This document shows positions 5,387 to 12,012 of a stretch of DNA of 12,012 bases, piece after piece. The translations under genes and the position numbers were made by a program. Position 1 is the stretch's first letter; every line of letters begins with the position of its first letter. Below the pieces are notes generated by a model, which searched no databases, was not told where the DNA came from, and saw only the letters and a program-made list of their open reading frames with translations. The DNA is from an uncultured Eubacteriales bacterium (lineage in GTDB: Bacteria; Bacillota; Clostridia; Oscillospirales; Butyricicoccaceae). Location of the stretch: the NCBI GenBank assembly GCA_934636325.1, contig CAKUAK010000018.1, positions 1 to 12,012 of the forward strand, in the 5' to 3' direction.

Positions 5387-5415
5387 TTGACAAATGGCCG
5401 CGCGGCAATTATAAT
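5387..5415 (+). promoter_or_regulatory. Consensus promoter of valS-folC
   Basis: A perfect sigma-A promoter: TTGACA (5387-5392), 17-bp spacer, TATAAT (5410-5415). The spacer contains the palindrome GCCGCGCGGC (5397-5406). Transcription should start near 5422 and produce the T-box leader. Confidence 0.9.
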
Positions 5416-5431
5416 AAAGCACAACAGCACA

Positions 5432-5667
5432 GAAGGGAAGCAGTATGCCGTTTGGAAGACGCAGAGAGGGCGTGGATGGTGAAAACGCCTGCGGAAAAGC
5501 GGCCGAAGTCGTCCCGGAGCTGCATGGCCGAAAGGAGAGTAAGCCATGCCGTCTGCCGCGTTAAGGCCGGGGTCTGCCGACCCTCAAGCGCGCATCATAT
5601 GCGAATATGGGTGGTACCGCGGATCAGGATGATTCGTCCCGTAGCAGTTTTCTGCTGCGGTTTTTTT
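5432..5667 (+). promoter_or_regulatory. Valine-specific T-box leader
   Basis: The conserved T-box sequence GGGTGGTACCGCGG lies at 5609-5622, with the TGGT (5612-5615) that pairs with the tRNA ACCA end. Stem I starts with GGGA (5435-5438) paired to TCCC (5512-5515); the specifier loop has the usual AGTA (5442-5445) and GAA (5505-5507), placing the specifier codon at 5508-5510: GTC, valine. AGAGAG and GGTGAAAA further up match the conserved stem I kink and distal region. Uncharged tRNA-Val(GAC) should stabilise the antiterminator, in which GGG pairs with CGTCCC (5635-5640); charged tRNA lets the terminator form. The specifier agrees with the downstream gene, valS. The leader accounts for the whole gene-free stretch between yedF and valS. 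Confidence 0.95.
5639..5667 (+). terminator. T-box attenuator terminator
   Basis: A 9-bp stem (5639-5647 with 5652-5660) closed by a TTTT loop, then seven T (5661-5667). Its 5' arm shares 5639-5640 with the antiterminator's CGTCCC, so the two structures exclude each other. Confidence 0.9.
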
Positions 5668-5707
5668 ATTTTCAGCGAAACCTAAAATACCATAAAGGAG
5701 AACCAAC

Positions 5708-8338
5708 ATGAGCGAGAGACACGAGCTCCCCAAAACCTATGATCCTCATGCAACAGAGGACGCACTTTATAAGTTTTGGGAAGAGAGCGGATTTTTCCAT
5801 GCCGAGGTGGATGAAAGCAAGACACCCTTTACGATAGTCATTCCGCCTCCCAACGTCACCGGCCAGCTCCACATGGGCCATGCCTTTGACGATACCCTTC
5901 AGGATATCCTGATAAGGGCCAAGAGGATGCAGGGCTATAACGCCCTCTGGATGCCCGGCACAGACCATGCCGGCATTGCCACACAGATCAAGGTCGAAGA
6001 GGCCCTGCGCGAAAAGGGCGAGACCCGCTTTGATTACGGGCGCGAGAAGTTTGTCGACCTCTGCTGGCAGTGGAAGGAAAAATACGGCTCTCGCATCATA
6101 AAGCAGCTCAAAAAGCTGGGCACCTCCTGCGATTGGCAGCGCCTGCGCTTTACGATGGACGAGGGCTGCAATAAGGCCGTCAAAGAGGTCTTTGTCAACC
6201 TTTACAACAAGGGACTTATCTATAAGGGCTACCGCATAGTCAACTGGTGCCCCCACTGCAATACCGCCCTTTCGGATACCGAGGTCGAGTATGAAGAGCA
6301 GGCCGGCCATCTCTGGCATATCAAATATCCCATCGAGGGCAGCGACGAATACCTCGTCATCGCCACGACACGGCCCGAGACCCTTATGGGCGATACCGGC
6401 GTAGCCGTCCACCCCGACGACGAGAGATATAAGCACCTTGTCGGCAAAAATGCCATCCTGCCCCTCATGAATCGCCCGATACCCATCTTTGCCGATGATT
6501 ATGTCGAGCGCGAGTTCGGCACGGGCTGCGTAAAGGTCACGCCCTGCCACGACCCCACCGACTTCGAGATGGCGGCGCGCCACGACCTCGATCATATCTT
6601 TGTTATCGACAGCCAGGGCAGGATAACAAAAGAGGGCGGCAAGTATTGCGGCATGACCCGCGAAGAGGCCAGAAAGGCCGTTGTCGCCGATCTGGAGGAG
6701 CAGGGCTATCTTGTAAAGGTAGAGGATTACAGCCATAACGTCGGCACATGCTGCCGCTGCCATACCAATGTCGAGCCGATGGCTTCGACACAGTGGTTCG
6801 TCAAGATGGGCCCGCTTGCCAAGCCGGCCATCGACGTCGTCAAGTCGGGCGAGATATCCTTTGTCCCCGAGCGCTTCTCCAAGACATATATGAACTGGAT
6901 GGAGAATGTCCATGACTGGTGCATCTCCCGCCAGCTCTGGTGGGGCCACCGCATCCCGGCCTATTACTGCCAGGACTGCGGCCATATGATGGTCAGCAAG
7001 GACGAGCCTCATGCCTGCGAGAAGTGCGGCAGCACCCATCTCAAGCAGGACGACGATGTTCTTGATACATGGTTCAGCTCGGCTCTGTGGCCCTTCTCCT
7101 CGCTGGGTTGGCCCGAAAAGACGCCTGAGCTCGAATATTTCTATCCGACCAACGTCCTTGTCACCGGTTACGACATCATCTTCTTCTGGGTCGCAAGGAT
7201 GATCTTCTCCGGCATGGAGCATATGCACGAAAAGCCCTTCAGCACGGTCTTTATGCACGGCATAATCAGGGATAATCAGGGCCGCAAGATGTCGAAATCG
7301 CTGGGCAACGGCGTTGACCCCATCGAGATCATCGACAAATACGGCGCCGACGCCCTGCGCTTCATGCTGGTCACAGGAATAGGGCCGGGCAACGACGCCC
7401 GATTCTATACCGAGAGGGTAGAGGCAAACCGCAATTTTGCCAACAAGATTTGGAACGCCTCCCGCTTTGTCCTTATGAACCTGACGGTCGATGACGGCGT
7501 CCTGCCCGAAGAGCTGACCATAGAGGACAAGTGGATACTGACAAGGTATAACGAGCTTATAAAGGCGGTCACCGAGAATATTGATAAATACGAGCTGGGT
7601 GTCGCGGCCGATAAGCTCTACAGCTTCATCTGGGATGACTTCTGCGATTGGTTCATCGAGCTCTGCAAGATCAGACTCAACGACAAGGAGAACATGGAGG
7701 CCAATGAAAACGCACAGCGCGTTCTGGTCCATGTCCTTTCGGGCACGATGCAGCTGCTGCATCCCTTCATGCCCTTTATCACAGAGTCGGTATGGCAGGC
7801 TCTGCCCCACGAAGGACCTTCCATCATGGTATCCAAGTGGCCCGAGTATAACGAGAGCCTTATCTTCGAAGAGGACGCAAGGCGCATGGAGCAGATCATG
7901 GAGGTCATAAGGGCCATCCGCAACCGCCGCTCCGAGATGAATGTTCCGCCCTCCAAGAAGGCCGAGCTTATCATTGTCGGCGATAAGGATATGTTCGGCA
8001 GCGCCGGCGTATTCTTCAAGAAGCTGGCCTATGCGTCCGAGGTCGTTGTGACCGACGAGGTCCCAGCCGACGCCGCATCCATGGTATCGGTCGTCACATC
8101 CTCGGCCAAGGTCTATATGCCGATGAGCGACCTTGTCGACATCGAAAAAGAGTTGGCGCGTCTGGCAAAGGAAAAGAACAATGTCCTTTCGCAGATCTCG
8201 AGGATAGAGGGAAAGCTCTCTAACCAGGGCTTCCTTGCCAAGGCCCCCGAGAATGTCGTTGCCGCCGAACGCCAGAAGCTGGTCGAATACAAAGACCATC
8301 TGAGCAAGCTCGAAGAGAGCATAAGCAACCTGAAATGA
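5708..8338 (+). CDS. valS: Valine--tRNA ligase
   Basis: A full-length 876-residue class I aminoacyl-tRNA synthetase that charges tRNA-Val in the cytoplasm. Motifs in order: PPPNVTGQLHMGHAF with the HIGH-type HMGH at 55-58; the CP1 editing domain with TTRPET (220-225) and GDTGVAVHPDD, which removes mischarged threonine; two CxxC pairs around YYCQDCG and CEKCG that suggest a zinc-binding knuckle; DVLDTWFSS; and KMSKS at 527-531. The anticodon-binding domain spans roughly 600-740 (including WDDFCDWFIELCK), and residues about 805-876 form the C-terminal coiled-coil arm typical of ValRS. AAAGGAG (5694-5700) lies 7 nt before the ATG. The valine T-box leader precedes it, and its TGA overlaps the folC start by 4 nt. 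Confidence 0.98.
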   Translation: MSERHELPKTYDPHATEDALYKFWEESGFFHAEVDESKTPFTIVIPPPNVTGQLHMGHAFDDTLQDILIRAKRMQGYNALWMPGTDHAGIATQIKVEEALREKGETRFDYGREKFVDLCWQWKEKYGSRIIKQLKKLGTSCDWQRLRFTMDEGCNKAVKEVFVNLYNKGLIYKGYRIVNWCPHCNTALSDTEVEYEEQAGHLWHIKYPIEGSDEYLVIATTRPETLMGDTGVAVHPDDERYKHLVGKNAILPLMNRPIPIFADDYVEREFGTGCVKVTPCHDPTDFEMAARHDLDHIFVIDSQGRITKEGGKYCGMTREEARKAVVADLEEQGYLVKVEDYSHNVGTCCRCHTNVEPMASTQWFVKMGPLAKPAIDVVKSGEISFVPERFSKTYMNWMENVHDWCISRQLWWGHRIPAYYCQDCGHMMVSKDEPHACEKCGSTHLKQDDDVLDTWFSSALWPFSSLGWPEKTPELEYFYPTNVLVTGYDIIFFWVARMIFSGMEHMHEKPFSTVFMHGIIRDNQGRKMSKSLGNGVDPIEIIDKYGADALRFMLVTGIGPGNDARFYTERVEANRNFANKIWNASRFVLMNLTVDDGVLPEELTIEDKWILTRYNELIKAVTENIDKYELGVAADKLYSFIWDDFCDWFIELCKIRLNDKENMEANENAQRVLVHVLSGTMQLLHPFMPFITESVWQALPHEGPSIMVSKWPEYNESLIFEEDARRMEQIMEVIRAIRNRRSEMNVPPSKKAELIIVGDKDMFGSAGVFFKKLAYASEVVVTDEVPADAASMVSVVTSSAKVYMPMSDLVDIEKELARLAKEKNNVLSQISRIEGKLSNQGFLAKAPENVVAAERQKLVEYKDHLSKLEESISNLK

Positions 8339-9624
8339 GATACGAGGAGGCGCTCAATTTTATCCACGGCGCCACAAGAACAGGCGCGCGTGACGGCTTC
8401 GCCCGTATGGAGCGGATGCTTGAGCTGATGGGACAGCCGCAGAAAAAACTGCGGTTCGTCCACATCGCCGGAACGAACGGAAAGGGCAGCACAGCGACGA
8501 TGACGGCCAATATCCTGCATGACGCCGGATATAAGACAGGGCTTTTCATTTCGCCCTATGTTGTCGATTTCCGCGAACGTATACAGCTCGACGGAGAGAT
8601 GATCCCGCAGCAGGAGCTGGCAGATGCGGTCGAGGTACTGCTGCCCCTCTTTGCCCGGGTCAAGGAAGAGATATCCGAGTGCACCGAGTTCGAAACGGTC
8701 ACACTTATCGCCCTTTATTGGTATGCCAGGCAGGGGTGTGATTTCGTCGTGCTGGAATGCGGCATAGGCGGGCTCAATGATAAGACCAATGTCATTGATG
8801 TGCCCGAGGTCGCGGCGGTGACGTCGATTTCCTTCGATCATACAAATATCCTCGGCACCACCCTTGCCGAGATCGCGGGGCAGAAGGCCGGGATCATAAA
8901 GCCGGGGTGCGGCGCGGCCCTTTACTGCGACCTGCCGGAAGAAGCCAGGGCCGTATTGCTTGAAAAATGCCGCGAAGCGGGGGTCATCCCCAATATCCCC
9001 GATCTTTCAAAGCTGGAGATAAAAAGCATGACGGCCGAAGGCTCAGATATCGTTTATAAGGGGCAGAGCTATCATATCCCCCTTATAGGCCGCCATCAGA
9101 TCTATAATACTCTGACAGTCATCGCCATCTGCGAAGAGCTTGAAAAGCGCGGCTTCGGCATATCCGATGAAAATATCAGACGTGGTATAAGCACGACCCG
9201 TTTCGTCGGAAGGTGCGAGATACTGCGCCGCGATCCCCTTGTCATAATCGACGGTGCCCATAATATCGACGGCGCGGAGGCACTCTGCCGGGTCATCGAC
9301 GAGGTGATGGCCGGAAAACGCGTCACCGTTATCATGGGCATGCTGGAGGATAAAGACTACCGCCAGGCCATAACGATGGTAGCAAAGCGCGCATGGCGGT
9401 TCATCGCCGTCACGCCCGACAGCTACCGCGCCCTTTCGGCCATAAGGACGGCTGTCATAGCCACCCCCTTCTGCCGCAATGTCACCATCATTGATAAGCC
9501 CTTTGACGGCGCAAAATACGCCGTTCAGACGGCGGGAGAGGACGAGGTCATAATCGCCTGCGGGTCGCTCTATATGATAGGCGATGTCAAACGCGCCGTT
9601 TGTCCGTCCGACAGGACATGCTAA
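8335..9624 (+). CDS. folC: Bifunctional folylpolyglutamate synthase / dihydrofolate synthase
   Basis: A 429-residue Mur-ligase-fold enzyme that adds glutamate to dihydropteroate and extends polyglutamate tails on folates, using ATP. Motifs: P-loop HIAGTNGKGS (43-52), ISPYVVDFRERIQ (72-84), ECGIGGLNDKTN (141-152), SFDHTNILG (166-174), AGQKAGIIKPG (181-191) with the lysine expected to be carbamylated, IDGAHN (305-310), and CGSLYMIGDV (409-418). Length is normal for FolC. The start ATG is in the ATGA overlap with the valS stop and has no strong ribosome binding site, so translation is probably coupled to valS. The valS-folC pair is also known from Bacillus. A strong terminator ends the transcript 24 nt after the stop. 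Confidence 0.96.
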   Translation: MRYEEALNFIHGATRTGARDGFARMERMLELMGQPQKKLRFVHIAGTNGKGSTATMTANILHDAGYKTGLFISPYVVDFRERIQLDGEMIPQQELADAVEVLLPLFARVKEEISECTEFETVTLIALYWYARQGCDFVVLECGIGGLNDKTNVIDVPEVAAVTSISFDHTNILGTTLAEIAGQKAGIIKPGCGAALYCDLPEEARAVLLEKCREAGVIPNIPDLSKLEIKSMTAEGSDIVYKGQSYHIPLIGRHQIYNTLTVIAICEELEKRGFGISDENIRRGISTTRFVGRCEILRRDPLVIIDGAHNIDGAEALCRVIDEVMAGKRVTVIMGMLEDKDYRQAITMVAKRAWRFIAVTPDSYRALSAIRTAVIATPFCRNVTIIDKPFDGAKYAVQTAGEDEVIIACGSLYMIGDVKRAVCPSDRTC

Positions 9625-9648
9625 AAAACAATCCCTGATGCATATTAC

Positions 9649-9684
9649 AATACCCCTGGACATGGGTCGTCCGGGGGTATTTTT
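9649..9684 (+). terminator. Terminator after folC
   Basis: A 13-bp stem (9649-9661 with 9669-9681, one G-U pair), 7-nt loop, and a T-run to 9684. It stands only 28 nt before the spoIIAA ATG, so folC and spoIIA would normally be separate transcripts. Confidence 0.87.
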
Positions 9685-9712
9685 ATATTCAAAAAGACAA
9701 GGGGTGCAGAAG

Positions 9713-10033
9713 ATGAAAATGAGCCATACGCTGGAAAACGGCACTATGGTCATATGTCTCGACGGCGAGCTCGACCATCACGGCGCGATGGAGCTGATCG
9801 GCAGCATATGCCGCGTCATAGAGAGCGAGGTTCCGGCGCGGGTCTGTCTCGATATGTCGGGCGTGCCGTTTATGGACAGTTCGGGTATAGCCGTCGTCAT
9901 GGGAACGATGCGGTGCGCGAAGGAATATAGCGCAGGAATGAGATTGATAGGGGTAGGACAGCAGCCCGGAAAAGTGCTTCGCGCCGCCGGGATAGAAAGG
10001 CTGATGCCGCTGGGACAGGAGATGTACATATGA
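9713..10033 (+). CDS. spoIIAA: Anti-sigma F factor antagonist SpoIIAA
   Basis: A 106-residue STAS-domain protein. GELDHHGAMEL (18-28) matches the SpoIIAA-specific GELDHH motif, and FMDSSGIAVVMG (53-64) holds the phosphorylation site; Ser56 corresponds to Ser58 of Bacillus subtilis. Unphosphorylated SpoIIAA binds SpoIIAB and frees sigma-F in the forespore; SpoIIAB phosphorylates it and SpoIIE reverses this. The frame is open further upstream to 9584, but the start at 9713 is chosen because AAGGGGTG (9699-9706) lies just before it, the frame upstream runs through the folC end and terminator, and the resulting length fits the family. The stop overlaps the spoIIAB start by ATGA. Confidence 0.95.
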   Translation: MKMSHTLENGTMVICLDGELDHHGAMELIGSICRVIESEVPARVCLDMSGVPFMDSSGIAVVMGTMRCAKEYSAGMRLIGVGQQPGKVLRAAGIERLMPLGQEMYI

Positions 10034-10470
10034 AAAACGAGGTAAACAGATTCACCGTCAGATTTCTGTCGCGCAGCGCCAACGAGGGCTTTGCCCGGTC
10101 GGCGGCGGCAGCTTTTATAGCCCAGCTCGATCCGACCCTCGACGAGCTCGAGGATGTCAAGACGGCCGTTTCAGAGGCGGTGACCAACGCCGTCGTCCAC
10201 GGATACCGGGATAAGATCGGCGATATCACAATGACCGTAAAGCTGTTCGAGGGCGATATCATCGAGATAGTTGTATCGGACAAGGGCTGCGGCATAGAGG
10301 ATGTCGAGGCGGCGCGGGCCCCGCTCTTCACCACTGGAGGGGCCGGGCGTTCCGGTATGGGCTTCACCATCATGGACAGCTTTATGGACGAGCTGCGGGT
10401 CAGGTCCCACCCGGGAAAGGGCACGACGGTCGTTATGAAGAAGCGGCTCAATGCTCGGCGATATAAATGA
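10030..10470 (+). CDS. spoIIAB: Anti-sigma F factor and serine kinase SpoIIAB
   Basis: A 146-residue GHKL-family ATPase/kinase. N box: EAVTNAVVHGY (49-59, Glu49 and Asn53 for Mg-ATP); G1 box DKGCGIED (84-91); G2 box GRSGMGF (106-112); and a final GKGTTV (129-134). The N-terminal NRFTVRFLSRSANEGFAR and AAFIAQLDPTLDEL resemble SpoIIAB proteins strongly. It holds sigma-F inactive in the predivisional cell and mother cell and phosphorylates SpoIIAA. Both ends overlap neighbours by ATGA (10030-10033 and 10467-10470), so the three proteins are likely made in coupled amounts. Confidence 0.97.
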   Translation: MKNEVNRFTVRFLSRSANEGFARSAAAAFIAQLDPTLDELEDVKTAVSEAVTNAVVHGYRDKIGDITMTVKLFEGDIIEIVVSDKGCGIEDVEAARAPLFTTGGAGRSGMGFTIMDSFMDELRVRSHPGKGTTVVMKKRLNARRYK

Positions 10471-11147
10471 ACGCAGTCGGTGACATTGAACGCAGGGAGC
10501 TTGTAAAGGAGCATACGCCCCTTGTCTGGAGCATCGTGCGGAGGTATATGGGCAGGGGAGTCGAGCCGGAGGACCTTTTCCAGATCGGCGCCATCGGGCT
10601 CATAAAGGCCATAGACGGCTTTGACCAAAGTATGGGCACCCGGTTCTCGACCTACGCCGTGCCAAAGATCATGGGCGAGATAAAGCGCTTTCTCCGCGAT
10701 GACGGCCCGATAAAGATAAGCAGGACCGTAAAAGAGAACGCCTATGCAGTCGAACGCGCCAGAGCCGGTTTTCTGGCGCGCATAGGGCGGGAGCCGACGG
10801 TGAATGAGATATCCGGGCTGACCGGTATTATACCCGAAGATATAGCCGTATGTCAAAAAGCCCCGTCATCGGTGGCGTCGCTCGATGCGGCGCTGGGTGA
10901 TGACGGGGGAAGTCTTATGGATATCGTCGGGGACGGGCAGACCGACGATGATATGGCCGAACGTCAAAGTCTTTATGACGCCATCGGTCATCTTGAACCG
11001 GAGCTTAGAAAGGTCATTGCGCTGCGCTTTTTCAGGGATATGACACAGCAGAAGGCCGCCGCGGTGCTTGGCTGTTCTCAGGTCAGGATATCCCGCCTTG
11101 AAAAGAAGGCCATCGGTCAGCTGCGGGAGCTGCTCGAGGTGCGCTGA
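10467..11147 (+). CDS. sigF: RNA polymerase sporulation sigma factor SigF
   Basis: A 226-residue sigma-70 family protein, slightly shorter than Bacillus sigma-F (about 255). Region 2: EDLFQIGAIGLIKAIDGFD (35-53) and FSTYAVPKIMGEIKRFLRDDG (60-80). Region 3 follows from about 90 to 130, with REPTVNEISGLTGI. Region 4: LRKVIALRFFRDMTQQKAAAVLGCSQVRISRLEKKA (180-215), where SQVRISRLEKK matches the sigma-F/G/B type recognition helix. Position after spoIIAA-spoIIAB identifies it as sigma-F, the first forespore-specific sigma factor, rather than sigma-G or sigma-B. Translation should be coupled to spoIIAB. No terminator follows; the last 31 nt overlap the 3' end of the convergent membrane protein gene. 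Confidence 0.96.
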   Translation: MNAVGDIERRELVKEHTPLVWSIVRRYMGRGVEPEDLFQIGAIGLIKAIDGFDQSMGTRFSTYAVPKIMGEIKRFLRDDGPIKISRTVKENAYAVERARAGFLARIGREPTVNEISGLTGIIPEDIAVCQKAPSSVASLDAALGDDGGSLMDIVGDGQTDDDMAERQSLYDAIGHLEPELRKVIALRFFRDMTQQKAAAVLGCSQVRISRLEKKAIGQLRELLEVR

Positions 11148-11881
11148 GCGCAACGGCGGACCTTGAGCTTTCCCGAGATATACCACGGCAGGAACATAAC
11201 GGCATATATGACGCCGAGAAAGATGGGAACGCCGACAAGAAAGCTGCCGCAGTGCTCTTCGAAAAAGACAAAGGGCGTTCCGGGCTGCGGCGTATGGAGA
11301 AACATGAAATTGGTGCCGTAAAAGTGGTTGACGATGATCGCGGGGACCGAAAGAAGCACGAGGGCCGCCGTTATACCCGGTATCCTCTTGGGGTCGGGGC
11401 GTATATCTCCGCCGCAGGTCAGCATGATGGGATAGGCGGCAAGAAGTATATGTACGGTGAAGCTGTGGATGAGCATGCCGGCCGTCGGAGGCAGAGATGT
11501 CCAGGTGCAGAATATCAGGGCGGCCAGAGCCCCGGGGATGCTGAAGGCATAGAGGAAGTTTCCCCAGAAATCCGATGGCTTCAGGGCATGCAGCGTGACG
11601 ATAAAGATATTTATGCTGCAAAGGTGAAGGGGCAGATATTCGACATTATAGTTGCCGTGGCTGGCCAGCAGATATATTTTGAATACTTCGTCGGCCACAG
11701 TCAGCGCAGCGATGACAAGGCGCATCCTGCGCCGGTCGGCGGCCCCCAGCCTGCGGTATATCAGCGATGAGGCAAGAAAAAACAGGACGGCGGCCGCCAG
11801 CCACTTGAGATGAAAGTCGTCAAAGTGGCTGAAGCCCATCTCGGACGGGATGGTGTCGACCGTATCAAAAAAGTATTTCAT
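11117..11881 (-). CDS. YwaF/TMEM164-like integral membrane protein (TIGR02206-type)
   Basis: A 254-residue membrane protein with about six or seven hydrophobic segments (roughly 26-43, 54-72, 86-100, 108-126, 134-154, 168-185 and 213-233). LPLHLCSINIF (83-93) and NHFYGTNFMFLHTPQPGTP (185-203) are the conserved signatures of the YwaF family of bacterial membrane proteins, which is related to eukaryotic TMEM164. The molecular function in bacteria is unknown. The start is supported by GGAGGT (11886-11891), 4 nt before the ATG. The C-terminal tail after residue 236 is basic and serine-rich (KLKVRRCAQRTSSSSRS), and its final codons lie opposite the sigF 3' end. It is a single gene, with a terminator for another minus-strand unit upstream. 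Confidence 0.82.
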   Translation of the reverse strand: MKYFFDTVDTIPSEMGFSHFDDFHLKWLAAAVLFFLASSLIYRRLGAADRRRMRLVIAALTVADEVFKIYLLASHGNYNVEYLPLHLCSINIFIVTLHALKPSDFWGNFLYAFSIPGALAALIFCTWTSLPPTAGMLIHSFTVHILLAAYPIMLTCGGDIRPDPKRIPGITAALVLLSVPAIIVNHFYGTNFMFLHTPQPGTPFVFFEEHCGSFLVGVPIFLGVIYAVMFLPWYISGKLKVRRCAQRTSSSSRS

Positions 11882-11970
11882 GCATACCTCCGTAAGGGAT
11901 TATCTCCGTTTGAGGACGGGCCCTTTTTAAACTCCGCAGCTCATAATTTGTTCCGACGTTAAATAAACCT

Positions 11971-12000
11971 TAAAAACCGGCGGGAAATTTCCCGCCGGTT
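11971..12000 (-). terminator. Terminator of a minus-strand gene beyond the window
   Basis: A 26-bp perfect palindrome (11975-12000) with arms GGCGGGAAA/TTTCCCGCC, followed on the minus strand by a run of T continuing from the GGTT arm (to 11972). The plus-strand side lacks a T-run, so it acts on minus-strand transcription entering from beyond 12012. The 90 nt from here to the membrane protein start show no promoter clear enough to call. Confidence 0.78.
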
Positions 12001-12012
12001 CAGTATATCAGA

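Noticed and set aside
5445..5564. Short frame in the valS leader starting ATGCCG after AAGGGAAG, with two GTC codons
   Set aside because: The SD-like bases and ATG are the conserved GGGA/AGTA part of T-box stem I, and the GTC codons are the specifier region. The T-box explains all of it.
5672..8299. Very long minus-strand open frame opposite valS (875 codons)
   Set aside because: It mirrors valS almost exactly, and valS has every ValRS motif. The antisense frame is a by-product of codon bias and shows no known domain.
9897..10856. 319-codon minus-strand frame over spoIIAB and sigF
   Set aside because: It lies opposite three well identified sporulation genes and has no family resemblance.

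Overview
The window looks like chromosomal core sequence from an endospore-forming, Gram-positive anaerobe of the Clostridia (Bacillota), with moderately high GC. The evidence is a complete spoIIAA-spoIIAB-sigF operon, strong AGGAGG-type ribosome binding sites, a valine T-box leader, an FMN riboswitch ahead of a riboflavin transporter gene, and a Bacillota-type valS-folC pair. No insertion sequence, phage gene, CRISPR array or rRNA is visible. Species cannot be named from the sequence.

Layout. 1-743: an LrgB-family membrane protein gene (+) and its terminator. 742-1479: a membrane-anchored polysaccharide deacetylase (-). 1504-2393: promoter, FMN riboswitch and ribU (+), the gene broken by one in-frame TAG, then a terminator. 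2396-3203: trmB (-) with a promoter back-to-back with that of the next gene. 3252-4397: a lipoprotein (+) whose C-terminal transglutaminase-like fold lacks the catalytic Cys and His. 4410-4561: tRNA-Gly(GCC) (-) with its own promoter and terminator. 4685-5376: yedF (+), a TusA-DsrE fusion of the selenium-metabolism-associated type. 5387-9684: valS-folC (+), controlled by a consensus promoter and a valine-specific T-box, ended by a strong terminator. 9713-11147: spoIIAA-spoIIAB-sigF (+). 11117-11881: a YwaF/TMEM164-like membrane protein (-) whose 3' end overlaps that of sigF. 11971-12000: a minus-strand terminator for a gene beyond the window.

Functional links. valS and folC overlap by ATGA and are probably translationally coupled under uncharged tRNA-Val control. 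SpoIIAA, SpoIIAB and sigma-F form the forespore partner-switching module, also joined by two ATGA overlaps. The other loci are small, separately promoted units.

The most interesting points are: the TAG in the conserved C-terminal part of ribU, with nearby Asp codons that also look like T-to-G changes; a possible leader peptide gene with a consensus ribosome binding site running into the FMN aptamer; the active-site-less transglutaminase lipoprotein; the lack of an obvious promoter between the folC terminator and spoIIAA; and the sigF/ywaF 3' overlap with no terminator between them. I did not find a convincing wholly new multi-gene system here.
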